Counted from the first letter of the stretch, positions 18,085 to 26,438 are shown. The stretch: DNA of 64,000 bases from Undibacterium cyanobacteriorum (GCF_031326225.1 NZ_CP133720.1:1364001-1428000), one strand, 5' to 3'. The notes: generated from the sequence alone by a model not told the origin. Numbers and translations: made by a program.

Positions 18085-18148
18085 ATGAGCGCTACAAACT
18101 GTTTAATTATTGGCCGCAGCTTGATCACCTGGGTTTGCCGTTCCGCTT

Positions 18149-18344
18149 CTAAATCGCCAATGGTGCCAAGCAGAAAATGGATAAAGAAAGTGTTGCTGTT
18201 TGAGCCGAAGGCGAGTTTCAACACTTTCCCATTTTTTGCTTGGCATCATTGGGGACCCGAAGGGCGATTTAGTGCGGTCGCCTTTTTTGGGTTACCTTTT
18301 TTGGCGAAGCAAAAAAGGTAACTGGCTGTCGGGCCACCCCCGAC
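18149..18344 (-). repeat. Element A copy 5 (inverted, variant subfamily)
   Basis: Inverted copy. Read on the minus strand, the head is GTCGGG/CCCGAC and the second hairpin is TTACCTTTTTTG / CAAAAAAGGTAA around the same CTTCGC loop. The long arm is CCAATG...CATTGG and the inner stem GAAAGTGTTG / CAACACTTTC (18186-18195 and 18219-18228). An extra outer stem CTAAATCGCC / GGCGATTTAG closes it. Most arms differ from copies 1-4 but remain paired. Confidence 0.8.
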
Positions 18345-18480
18345 CTACCAACCTCAATTTCCTAACAAAACCAAATTCCTAAACACCCACTATTCGAGAT
18401 TTAACTGTCTCAGCCCTGTAGGGCGGGTGAAACCCGCGCTGTTCGTTGTTAAAACGATCTAGCAAACTACATCGTTCGCA

Positions 18481-18832
18481 GGCCGGGTGTGGCCGGCGGC
18501 CACTCACTTTCTTTGCTTCGCCAAAGAAAGTAAGCAAAGAAAGGTGACCACGCTGCCACTGGCCTTCGGCTTCCCAATTGTGCAAGGCAAAAATGGGGAG
18601 AGTCAGAAACTGAGCTTAGGAATGTTTGCTTGCAAGCGAACATCGTTCCGCAGGCGAGTCGCATGCGACTCGAATTCCCTGCTCCACCTCAAACTTCTGA
18701 CTCTCTTTTTCCCATTTCTGTCTCGCACAATTGGCAGTGTCAGAGGTGGGTGAACGTCAAAATCAACTGCAAAAACAAAAAACAAAAAACAAAAAACAAA
18801 AAACAAAAAACAAAAAACAAAAAACAAAAACA
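18481..18832 (+). repeat. Element A copy 6 (with enlarged loop)
   Basis: Forward copy with a normal head and second hairpin. The inner stem is GAGAGTCAGAA (18598-18608) / TTCTGACTCTC (18695-18705), perfect over 11 bp, enclosing an 86-base insert instead of about 20. The insert contains an 18-base perfect palindrome CGAGTCGCATGCGACTCG. The tail is a run of seven-base AAAAAAC repeats up to about 18832. Confidence 0.8.
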
Positions 18833-18902
18833 CACCACCGTTACTATTAATTTGTGTGGCTCCTGATCTTGTATGTGTTCGTCCTTACCGCATGTGCAGA
18901 CG

Positions 18903-19087
18903 CCAATTGTGTGGCTAAAAAATGGGATTAAGCAGCGCAGATGTCTGAGCGAAACGAGTTTCTGCGCTGCCCCATTTTTTAGTCGCGCAATTGGGTACCC
19001 GAAGGGCGGCTGCGCCTGCGTGGCCTTTTTTCGGTTACCTTTTTTGGCGAAGCAAAAAAGGTGACTGGCTATCGGGCCACCCCCGAC
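18903..19087 (-). repeat. Element A copy 7 (inverted, variant subfamily)
   Basis: Inverted copy resembling copy 5 in its head (GGGGGTGGCCCGA) and second hairpin (CACCTTTTTTG with CAAAAAAGGTA). The long arms CCAATTGTGTGGCTAAAAAA and TTTTTTAGTCGCGCAATTGG pair with few mismatches. The inner stem GCAGCGCAGA (18932-18941) / TCTGCGCTGC (18961-18970) is unique to this copy. Confidence 0.8.
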
Positions 19088-19264
19088 CTACAGACAGTGA
19101 AAGCCCAAAGAACTTCAATTTTTTCTAAAAGTTCAATTGCAAAAGGTTCAGAAATTGGTCGGGGAGATCAATGTACCGACGCAGGGATCCAGTGTCTTTG
19201 CGGAGGGCTTCGCAGGAGCCCTTACAGCCAAAAACCAAATGACGTCAGAACTCCCTACCTCAGC

Positions 19265-19621
19265 TTAAACCCCCAGCAATTCAACTTCAAAAATCAAAGT
19301 CGCGTTTGGTGGAATCACGCCGCCTGCGCCACGTGGGCCGTAGCCGAGTGAGGAAGGGATCGTCAAGACGCGGGTGCCGCCGATTTTCATGCCCTGTACG
19401 CCTTCGTCCCAGCCCTTGATGACTTGTCCTGCGCCGAGAGCAAATTCGAATGGCTGGCCGCGGTCTTTGCTGGAATCAAATTTACGTCCTGCGCTGCCGT
19501 CTGGGTTTTGTAACCAACCTGTGTAATGCACGACCACATTCTTTCCTGCTGTTGCTTCGGCTCCGGAGCCTTCTACTTTATCTTCGTATTGCAAGCCGCT
19601 GACTGTCGTAATCTGAGTCAT
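19265..19621 (-). CDS. FKBP-type peptidyl-prolyl cis-trans isomerase
   Basis: This 118-residue single-domain FKBP catalyses proline isomerisation during protein folding. Family signatures are VHYTGWL, GRKFDSSKDRGQPFEFALG, VIKGWDEGVQGMKIGG and the ending IPPNATLIFEVELL. No signal peptide is visible, so it is cytoplasmic. The start has AGAAGAG upstream. It borders the repeat array on its 3' side and stands alone. Confidence 0.94.
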   Translation of the reverse strand: MTQITTVSGLQYEDKVEGSGAEATAGKNVVVHYTGWLQNPDGSAGRKFDSSKDRGQPFEFALGAGQVIKGWDEGVQGMKIGGTRVLTIPSSLGYGPRGAGGVIPPNATLIFEVELLGV

Positions 19622-19844
19622 CTTGATTCTCTTCTAGTGAGGTGGCGTCGCCGCATTACGGTGAAGCTGCACGAGACCACGGTTGATAAAAGCCGTATTG
19701 TAGTGGAATTTCGCCGTCCTTTTTTAAGATGCTACCGACGTAGGATGCGCGCTTGGTAAGAAGACACGGTAGAATACCCAGCGTCGTCGACCATGCTCGC
19801 AGTGCTTGTTTAGCATCGACGTCCGATCAAGAGAGGAAGTGTGC

Positions 19845-20678
19845 ATGAATCTATCTGCAGTGTTGCGTTCGTGGAGCCGCGCCTTTGTCGCGCAATTTAG
19901 TCCTAAAGTTTTGTTACTCAGTTTAGTTCCCTTGGTCCTATCCTTGATGTTGTGGGGCGGTCTCATGTGGTGGCGTATGCAAAGTATTTTGGATTTCGTC
20001 CAAAATTTTTACGTCAATCATGAATCTGGCAGTTCTGCCGCTCAGTTACTCAATTCCCTTGGCCTGTTGGCACTTAAAACCGTCATCGTTCCCCTCGTCA
20101 CCATGTGGGCGCTGTTGCCTGTGATGATCATGACGTCTTTGTTGTTCATTGGTGTAATCGTGATGCCAGCCGTTGGTCGCATTATCGGTAAGAAGGATTT
20201 TCCTCAGCTTGAGCGACGTCAAGGCGGCTCATTTTTCAGTAGCCTCGGTTTTTCTTTATTCACTTTTTTCTTGTTCACGGTGTTGTGGATCGTCACGCTA
20301 CCCTTGATCTTCTTTCCGCCGATTTATGTAGTGGTGCAGCCTTTGCTGTGGGGCTGGCTCACGTATCGCATCATGGCGTACGACGCCTTGGCACTGCATG
20401 CCGACCCCGAGGAGCGTAAAGCATTGTTTGCACAGCATCGCGGTTCGTTCTTGGTGATGGGCTTGATCGCTGGCTGGGTCGGTACCTTGCCCGGCGCATT
20501 TTGGTTGGGGGGAGCGATGTCCGTGGCCTACGTGGCGTTTTTTCCTTTCTTCGTCAGCATCGCGATTTGGTTGTATTTGGTGATTTTTATCTACACCGGA
20601 TGTTGGTTCCAGTATTACTGTCTGGACGCATTGCAGGAGTTGCGGGCCAAAACCTCAAATGCGGTCGCGACGCAATAG
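19845..20678 (+). CDS. EI24 domain-containing (CysZ-like) membrane protein
   Basis: This 277-residue inner-membrane protein has four to six hydrophobic segments and the EI24/CysZ-type layout: an amphipathic start, a long central membrane block and a PLLWGWLTYRIMAYDAL signature near residues 165-185. CysZ proteins import sulfate, but many betaproteobacterial EI24 members have no assigned substrate. I chose the ATG at 19845 with GAGAGGAAG upstream, rather than a TTG 13 codons earlier. It lies just upstream of the CinA-like gene (53-base gap), possibly one operon. Confidence 0.85.
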   Translation: MNLSAVLRSWSRAFVAQFSPKVLLLSLVPLVLSLMLWGGLMWWRMQSILDFVQNFYVNHESGSSAAQLLNSLGLLALKTVIVPLVTMWALLPVMIMTSLLFIGVIVMPAVGRIIGKKDFPQLERRQGGSFFSSLGFSLFTFFLFTVLWIVTLPLIFFPPIYVVVQPLLWGWLTYRIMAYDALALHADPEERKALFAQHRGSFLVMGLIAGWVGTLPGAFWLGGAMSVAYVAFFPFFVSIAIWLYLVIFIYTGCWFQYYCLDALQELRAKTSNAVATQ

Positions 20679-20731
20679 ATCTATCCAAAGGGAAAGTTAA
20701 ATATCTTCGTTCTGAAAATAAGGAGTAAAAG

Positions 20732-21532
20732 ATGACGGCATTCGGTTTGATCATTGTTGGCGATGAGATCCTTTCAGGCAAACGTCAAGATCAACACTTG
20801 AGTAAAGTAATTGCTTTGTTGAAGGAACGCGGTTTGAGTTTATCTTGGGCCGAATATGTAGGTGACGATAGGGAAAGGCTGACCGCGATACTGCAACGTA
20901 GTTTTGCGAGTGGCGATGTGGTGTTCAGCACAGGTGGGATTGGTGCGACGCCTGACGATCATACACGCCAGTGTGCCGCGGCTGCATTAGGCTTGGACTT
21001 GGAGTTGCACCCAGACGCGAAGCGCTTAATCCAAGAACGCATTATGGAAATGGCTTCAACCGCTGATAAACCAGCTGATTTGAATACGCCCGACCATTTG
21101 CACCGATTGAAAATGGGTGAATTCCCTCAAGGCGCGGAGTTGATCCCCAACCCCTTCAATAAGATCCCCGGCTTTGCGATTCGGCAGCATTACTTCGTGC
21201 CGGGATTTCCCGTGATGGCATGGCCGATGTTGGCGTGGGTGCTCGATACGCATTACTCTCATCTATTCCACCAAGTTCCCCACACAGAAAAATCTCTATT
21301 GGTCTTTGAAGTGGCAGAATCCACACTGACGCCGATGATGGAGCAACTAGAGCAAAAATATCCGGATGTGAAGGTGTTTAGCTTGCCGAGTGTGGGCAGT
21401 GAAAATATCCGACGTCATATCGAACTCGGTGTCAAAGGCCATCCCGAGCATGTGCATGCAGCATTTGCTGAGATGATCGAAGTCCTTGATGGTTTTCATA
21501 TGGAATACGAAAGTACGCTCGAAAGTGAATAA
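20732..21532 (+). CDS. Competence/damage-inducible protein A-like molybdopterin-binding protein
   Basis: This 266-residue protein carries a MoCF/MogA-type molybdopterin-binding domain in its first 170 residues: IIVGDEILSGKRQDQH at the start and the signature STGGIGATPDDHT around residue 70-82. It lacks the C-terminal CinA amidohydrolase domain; the last 90 residues are a short alpha/beta extension. Such stand-alone proteins are often annotated CinA-like, and the reaction is not established. AAGGAG lies 8 bases before the ATG. It follows the EI24 gene and precedes the TAXI protein gene on the same strand. Confidence 0.86.
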   Translation: MTAFGLIIVGDEILSGKRQDQHLSKVIALLKERGLSLSWAEYVGDDRERLTAILQRSFASGDVVFSTGGIGATPDDHTRQCAAAALGLDLELHPDAKRLIQERIMEMASTADKPADLNTPDHLHRLKMGEFPQGAELIPNPFNKIPGFAIRQHYFVPGFPVMAWPMLAWVLDTHYSHLFHQVPHTEKSLLVFEVAESTLTPMMEQLEQKYPDVKVFSLPSVGSENIRRHIELGVKGHPEHVHAAFAEMIEVLDGFHMEYESTLESE

Positions 21533-21601
21533 ATTCGCAGGCACTCATTTTAGTTGAAGAGGCAGTTCAAGAATAAGTTAAGAGGCGGTTGAGGAGGCGG
21601 C

Positions 21602-22921
21602 ATGAAGAAATTGCGTTTTACCTTGTTCTCTGTAAAAGATGCAGTTCTCGCATTTGGCCCGATGACTGTCTTGCTGTTGGCTTTGTTGTTCGCCACTTGG
21701 TATTTTGTCGAGCCTGCTCCGAGTCACACTGTCGATTTTGTGGGCGGGCAGGAAAATAGCGCCTACGATGCTTTTGCCAAGGCTTATGCGACCGAACTTG
21801 CGAAAAACGATATCAAGGTGGTGGTGCACCATTCGCAAGGTTCCTTAGAAAATATGGCTCAGATTCGTGACATGGATTCTGTCATTGATATCGGTTTCGT
21901 TCAGAGTGGTTCGACAAATCAAGAAGAGGCGCAGGCACAAGGCTTAATTTCACTCGGTAGTTTGTTCTACGAACCAGTTTGGATTTTTTATCGATCAAAG
22001 AAGGAATTCGATTCGATCGCACAGTTCAAAGGGATGCGAGTTAATCTCGGTCCTGATGGTTACGGAGTTCATAAACTCTTTTCTCAAATCGTCGACATTA
22101 ATGGTTTGAATGATGGCGACTTTCAACTGTCGCAACTGGACAATCCTATCGGAACAGCAGCTTTCCTCGACGGTAAGATTGATGTTGTGGTGATGAGCGC
22201 AGCGTCTGATTCGTTGCTTGTGCAAATGCTGCTGCAAACACCCAATGTGCGTCTGTTTGATTTCGCGCAGGCTGAAGCGTACACGCGGCGTCTACCTTTT
22301 TTATCACATGTGATTCTGCCGCGCGGCATCGTTGATATTGGCAAAGACTTACCCGCACGTGATTACCATTTGCTTGCTCCGACGGCGACCTTGGTAGCGC
22401 ATGAAAGCCTGCACCCTGCTTTGGTGAGTTTGTTCTTGCAAGCGGCCAAGAAAATTCATGGCAATGCCAATTGGCTCAGTGATCAAGCCGAGTTTCCTTC
22501 CGATCGCTTTACCGAGATTCCCGTGGCCCCACAAGCCGAAAAATTCTATCGGAACGGCCCGCCGTTTTTACAGCGCTACTTGAGTTTTTGGATGGCCAAC
22601 TTCCTCGAGCGCATGTGGGTTGTGTTGCTAACGTTTGGGGCGCTCGCGCTACCACTCTCCAAAGTGATTCCACCTTTGTATCGGTGGCGCATCCGTTCTC
22701 GTGTGTATCGTTGGTATGGACAACTGCGTGCCGTAGAAATGGCGCTTGATCATGTTGACCCTGCAGAGCGAGATCAGGTGTTAGCTCAACAGTTACAACG
22801 CCTCGATGAGATCGAAGAAAAGGTGAATCAAATTTCGATTCCCCTATCTTTTGCTGACGAATTGTATGGCCTTCGTAGTCACATCAATTTTGTACGACAG
22901 CGCTTGCGAAATGCTGCGTGA
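21602..22921 (+). CDS. TAXI family TRAP-type solute-binding protein, membrane-anchored
   Basis: This 439-residue protein has an N-terminal membrane segment (about residues 15-35). A TAXI-type periplasmic binding domain follows (YATELAKNDIKVVVHHSQGS, VNLGPDGYGVH), then a second transmembrane helix at about 335-355 and a cytoplasmic tail of about 80 residues with a coiled-coil look. Classical TAXI binding proteins are secreted and work with a TRAP permease. None is encoded here, so this anchored form could be a sensor or use a distant permease. A GGAGG site lies shortly before the ATG. Confidence 0.85.
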   Translation: MKKLRFTLFSVKDAVLAFGPMTVLLLALLFATWYFVEPAPSHTVDFVGGQENSAYDAFAKAYATELAKNDIKVVVHHSQGSLENMAQIRDMDSVIDIGFVQSGSTNQEEAQAQGLISLGSLFYEPVWIFYRSKKEFDSIAQFKGMRVNLGPDGYGVHKLFSQIVDINGLNDGDFQLSQLDNPIGTAAFLDGKIDVVVMSAASDSLLVQMLLQTPNVRLFDFAQAEAYTRRLPFLSHVILPRGIVDIGKDLPARDYHLLAPTATLVAHESLHPALVSLFLQAAKKIHGNANWLSDQAEFPSDRFTEIPVAPQAEKFYRNGPPFLQRYLSFWMANFLERMWVVLLTFGALALPLSKVIPPLYRWRIRSRVYRWYGQLRAVEMALDHVDPAERDQVLAQQLQRLDEIEEKVNQISIPLSFADELYGLRSHINFVRQRLRNAA

Positions 22922-22987
22922 TTTCCCAATAATTGACGTATAAAAAGCAAAAAGCGAAGTGTTGGCTTCGCTTCCGCAACCCCATCA

Positions 22988-23060
22988 GCACAGAGTCCAC
23001 ACGACTCTCAGGATGGAGGGGAATATCCTGAGAGTCACAGGTAGGTGTGTGGCTCTGTGC
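22988..23060. repeat. Two-tier perfect hairpin after the TAXI gene
   Basis: Inner arms GACTCTCAGGAT (23003-23014) and ATCCTGAGAGTC (23025-23036) are a perfect 12-bp stem. Outer arms GCACAGAGTCCACAC (22988-23002) and GTGTGGCTCTGTGC (ending 23060) pair with one missing base. There is no T tract. Confidence 0.7.
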
Positions 23061-23081
23061 GTCAGTGGTTCTTCCAAACAA

Positions 23082-23188
23082 ACCGCTTATTCGGGCGCAC
23101 CGCGTTGTTGCTTGTCCTCGCCATACTCCGCATCACAACTTATGCGTGGCTCCGGGAAGCGCCTAGCGCTGCATCCCGACTAAGCGGT
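23082..23188 (+). repeat. Element B copy (B2)
   Basis: Outer arms ACCGCTTATTCGGG (23082-23095) and CCCGACTAAGCGGT (23175-23188) pair with one mismatch. The interior has GCGTTGTTGC, a CCATACTCCGCAT...ATGCGTGG hairpin and GCGCCTAGCGCTGCATCC. It begins a tandem duplication with a 149-base period. Confidence 0.75.
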
Positions 23189-23230
23189 ATGTCCTAACTT
23201 CGACCGTTCAGGGTTTGCGCTTCGCTTCGC

Positions 23231-23337
23231 TTGCGCTTTTCGGGTGCATCGCGTTGTTGCTTGTCCTCGCCATACTCCGCATCACAACTTATGCGAGGCT
23301 CCGGGAAGCGCCTAGCGCTGCATCCCGACTAAGCGGT
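23231..23337 (+). repeat. Element B copy (B3), tandem duplicate of B2
   Basis: Interior and right arm are almost identical to B2 (149 bases downstream). The left arm is replaced by GCGCTTTTCGGG, so the outer stem is weaker. The flank GTCCTAACTTCGACCGTTC and a CGCTTCGCTTCGCTTGCGCTT stretch follow both copies. Confidence 0.7.
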
Positions 23338-23419
23338 TTGTCCTAACTTCGACCGTTCAGGGTTTGCGCTTCGCTTCGCTTGCGCTTGCCTTGATTATCA
23401 TGATTACTGAATTACTCTG

Positions 23420-24040
23420 TTAGAACTTGTATGCAACGCCAAGCGAGTACATATCATTTTTTGATTTGCTATTGCTTGTATTGCTGTATTTGACTGGCAG
23501 GCGATCCCAGTCAGCGGTGAGAGCCCAGTTCTTATTCAGGTTGACGCGGAAGCCGATACCGCCGGCCGGCATAAACCATGCTTTTTCGGATTCAGATCCA
23601 CCACCGATAAAATCGACTGAGCCATGCGCATAGCTGGTGCCGAGTTTGGCGGTGACACCGAAGTCATCCGTGCCGAGGTCAACTTTGTAGAAAATACCGG
23701 CGCCGTTTGATTTGCCATTGCCGCTCTTAACGCCAGAGCCTGTGTTGAAACTGGCTTTGCTTGCGCCGACTTGGTACAGCATTCCTTCCACACTTTGGGT
23801 GATGCTGAAGCCGTTGTAAGGAGTTACTGAAAGGCTGTAATCGCCATAAATCTTGCCGCTCGTTTTGGATGCGCGCTCGCAAGGGGCGTTGGCGACGCAG
23901 CCTAAGTCAGAATTTGTGCGTACGGCCCAGGCGCCGCCGATGCTCGTGTCGCCAGCAAATGCGCTGCCGCTCAATGCCAATGCGCTTACTGATGCGATCA
24001 GGGATAGGCCGGAGGTGAGTGTGCGTTTTAAGTTCAACAT
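23420..24040 (-). CDS. Outer membrane beta-barrel protein (porin-family opacity type)
   Basis: This 206-residue protein has a clear signal peptide (cleavage after GSAFA, about residue 29) and then alternating amphipathic strands. It ends in a terminal phenylalanine (SLGVAYKF), the usual signal for outer-membrane barrel insertion. The general look is an eight-stranded OmpA/OmpX/OmpW-like barrel. Two cysteines near residues 48 and 54 could form a disulfide in the first loop. The function is unknown. AAGGAATCAAC precedes the ATG. The upstream region holds interlocking inverted repeats that might affect expression. Confidence 0.8.
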   Translation of the reverse strand: MLNLKRTLTSGLSLIASVSALALSGSAFAGDTSIGGAWAVRTNSDLGCVANAPCERASKTSGKIYGDYSLSVTPYNGFSITQSVEGMLYQVGASKASFNTGSGVKSGNGKSNGAGIFYKVDLGTDDFGVTAKLGTSYAHGSVDFIGGGSESEKAWFMPAGGIGFRVNLNKNWALTADWDRLPVKYSNTSNSKSKNDMYSLGVAYKF

Positions 24041-24184
24041 GTTGATTCCTTCATTCCTTGTTGTGGTACGGAGGATTGCTTCAAAGGGTCAGGTTCGATG
24101 CAATCTGGGCGCAAGTTTCAGCGTGGCCGAGATGAAGATCAAAAAGTGAATAGAAAGGATAGTTTGATGCAGTGTTTGGGCGCG

Positions 24185-24235
24185 TTGAACGATACCGTCC
24201 ATGTAGGCGAGATCGTTCAATTCACATGTGGACGG
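24185..24235. promoter_or_regulatory. Interlocked inverted repeats (possible pseudoknot)
   Basis: TTGAACGAT (24185-24193) pairs with ATCGTTCAA (24212-24220). CCGTCCATGT (24195-24204) pairs with ACATGTGGACGG (24224-24235) with a 2-base bulge. The order A-B-A'-B' is that of an H-type pseudoknot. It lies about 145 bases upstream of the outer-membrane protein start. Confidence 0.45.
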
Positions 24236-24269
24236 CAGATCTTAGAAAACTTCAGGTGAGTTGATTCGC

Positions 24270-24503
24270 TTATTTTGCAAACGGCCGGGTGAGGTTGGAT
24301 CGCAAAGGTGTCAGCAAATCACGTAAGTTATTGTGGTCGATCTCGTACATGATTTCCAATAGTCGTCCGATTTCACCTTGCGGAAAACCTTCACGAGCAA
24401 ACCAAGCCAGATAGTGGCCGGGGAGATCCGCCATGATGCGGCCTTCGTATTTTCCGTAAGGCATTTTACGGGTGACAAGTAGCAGTAGATCTTCGCTTTG
24501 CAT
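24270..24503 (-). CDS. DUF3820 family protein
   Basis: This small 77-residue cytoplasmic protein matches DUF3820. It shows the opening LVTRKMPYGKYEGRIMADLPGHYLAWF pattern (MP-GKYEG, LP--YL-WF) and a C-terminal LLTPLR. The function is unknown; the family is widespread in proteobacteria. I chose the ATG at 24503 because it gives the family's usual length. A TTG 12 codons upstream would extend it without a ribosome-binding site. Confidence 0.85.
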   Translation of the reverse strand: MQSEDLLLLVTRKMPYGKYEGRIMADLPGHYLAWFAREGFPQGEIGRLLEIMYEIDHNNLRDLLTPLRSNLTRPFAK

Positions 24504-24615
24504 GGGATGCTTCGGTGGTTCGCGGAATATTGCGTTCAAAATTTAGGGGCGAGGGTGCTACAATCGCAGGCACTTTTACACCCCATTGCATAAAGAATAT
24601 GAAGGTAGCTGCACT

Positions 24616-26322
24616 ATGACAAATGTAGATCGAAGCGCGTATCCTACACCGTACGAGTTAGGGAATCAAAATCAAACCACTACGTTGGCTGACTGCATTG
24701 CCTACTACCAAACTTTGGCGGCAGATTTCCCACAAGTTTTGCGCTTGTTTCAGATTGGTGTTTCCGACGCTGGCGTCGCCATGTATGCGGGCGTGATTAC
24801 AGCCGATGGTGTGTTTGATCGTGCGCAACTCAAGGCCGCAGGGCGTCCCGTGTTTTTCAATAACAATGGCATCCATCCCGGTGAACCAGAGGGGATTGAT
24901 TCATGCATGGCCTTGGTGCGTGATTTTTGTGTGGATGAGAAGCGCCGCGCGGCTTTGGGTAAGACGGTCTTTTTGTTTATCCCGGTCTATAACGTGGACG
25001 GTAGCCTCAATCGACAAAATACCTCACGCGTGAATCAAGAAGGTCCTGAGATGTTTGGTTTTCGTGCCAATAGCCGTAACCTTGATTTGAATCGTGATTT
25101 CATCAAATGCGACAGCTTAGCGGCCGCCGTATTTAATCGATTTTTTACCGAGTGGGATCCCGATGTGATGGTCGATACCCACACTTCGAATGGTGCTGAT
25201 TACAGCTATACCATGACCTTGATTCAAACGCAGGCGGATAAATTGGGTGATGACTTGGGCCCGTTTTTGCGCAATACCATGCTGCCTGAAATCTACGCCA
25301 AGATGGAGCAACGTGGTTGGCCAACCTGTCCGTACGTGAACCCGGTCAAAGTAACACCAGACGATGGTATCGAAGACTTCCTTGAAGTGCCTCGCTTCTC
25401 GACCGGTTTTGCCGCTCTGCATCATACGATTGGCTTTATGCCAGAAACCCACATGCTCAAGCCCTACGGTGATCGTTATGATTCTATGCGTGCGTTGGTG
25501 GAGGTGGTGTTGGACTTTACGATCGCCAATGCGAGCCACATTCAAGACTTAAGGGCACAGGCGAGAGCGGCAACGCGTGCTCGCACCGCTTGGCCGGTGA
25601 CTTGGCGTGCTGATCATACACGTCCCTCTAGCTTCCGTTTTAAGGGCTATGAAGCCGTCTATTCGCCAAGTAAGATTGGTAATTATCAACGCCTTTCATA
25701 TGACCGCAGTAAGCCATGGGAAAAGGACATCACCTACTACGATCATTTCGTAGCCGACATCGTCGTGCAAACTCCCAAGGCCTATTTGATTCCACAAGCA
25801 TGGCGCGAAGCGATCGAACGCTTGCGTTGGAATGGTGTTGAATTGACGGTCTTGGCGCACGATCAGCAATTCACGGTGCAGTCATATCTGGTGAAAGCAG
25901 TAAAGAGTCGAGCCAATCCGTATGAAGGACACATGTTCCATGACCAAGTCGAGTTAGAGAAACGCGATGAAGTAGTGCAAGCAAGAGCTGGTGATATTCT
26001 CGTTTATTTGGATCAAGCCAATGCTCGCTACGCTGTCGAAACCTTAGAGCCTCAAGCCCATGATAGTTTCTTCCGATGGGGCTTCTTCAACAGCGTTCTA
26101 GAGAAAAAAGAAGCCTATTCGGACTACGTATTTGAGGATAGTGCTTACGAGATGTTGCAGAGTGAACCTGAGTTGGCGGCGAAATTTGAAGCTTGGAAAG
26201 CGGCGCATCCTGAATTGTTAAGCGACCAAACCGCGGTGCTGGACTTCATTTTTGCTAACGGTCAGCGCTTTCATGAACCGGAGTGGCGTCGTTATCCGGT
26301 ATTTGCAGTGCTTGCCTCATAA
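24616..26322 (+). CDS. M14 family zinc metallopeptidase
   Basis: This 568-residue zinc carboxypeptidase-like protein has no obvious signal peptide. Zinc ligands are H87 and E90 (NNGIHPGEPEG) and H189 (DTHTSNG), with general-base glutamate near E277 (PETHMLKPYGDR). An LDLNRDF segment before the third ligand matches the M14 arginine-binding region. The last 250 residues form an extra domain of unknown role. The ATG at 24616 follows GAAGGTAG; an earlier TTG start is possible. Substrate peptides cannot be predicted. Confidence 0.88.
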   Translation: MTNVDRSAYPTPYELGNQNQTTTLADCIAYYQTLAADFPQVLRLFQIGVSDAGVAMYAGVITADGVFDRAQLKAAGRPVFFNNNGIHPGEPEGIDSCMALVRDFCVDEKRRAALGKTVFLFIPVYNVDGSLNRQNTSRVNQEGPEMFGFRANSRNLDLNRDFIKCDSLAAAVFNRFFTEWDPDVMVDTHTSNGADYSYTMTLIQTQADKLGDDLGPFLRNTMLPEIYAKMEQRGWPTCPYVNPVKVTPDDGIEDFLEVPRFSTGFAALHHTIGFMPETHMLKPYGDRYDSMRALVEVVLDFTIANASHIQDLRAQARAATRARTAWPVTWRADHTRPSSFRFKGYEAVYSPSKIGNYQRLSYDRSKPWEKDITYYDHFVADIVVQTPKAYLIPQAWREAIERLRWNGVELTVLAHDQQFTVQSYLVKAVKSRANPYEGHMFHDQVELEKRDEVVQARAGDILVYLDQANARYAVETLEPQAHDSFFRWGFFNSVLEKKEAYSDYVFEDSAYEMLQSEPELAAKFEAWKAAHPELLSDQTAVLDFIFANGQRFHEPEWRRYPVFAVLAS

Positions 26323-26438
26323 ACTGGGAACCCTAGCCAACAAAGGAGTGCGAGCGAGGAGGTGCAGATGCGTCAATTGATTCGCGCTGAGCATCTTCAA
26401 AGCATGAATTGAAGTAAGTTCAACCGGGCGCTTTACTG

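Noticed and set aside
16485..19064. Many open reading frames of 60-150 codons on both strands, with recurring peptides such as LTFFASPKKVSKERRPRC
   Set aside because: They are translations of element A copies in several frames and both strands, without ribosome-binding sites. The DNA is constrained by hairpins, not by a reading frame.
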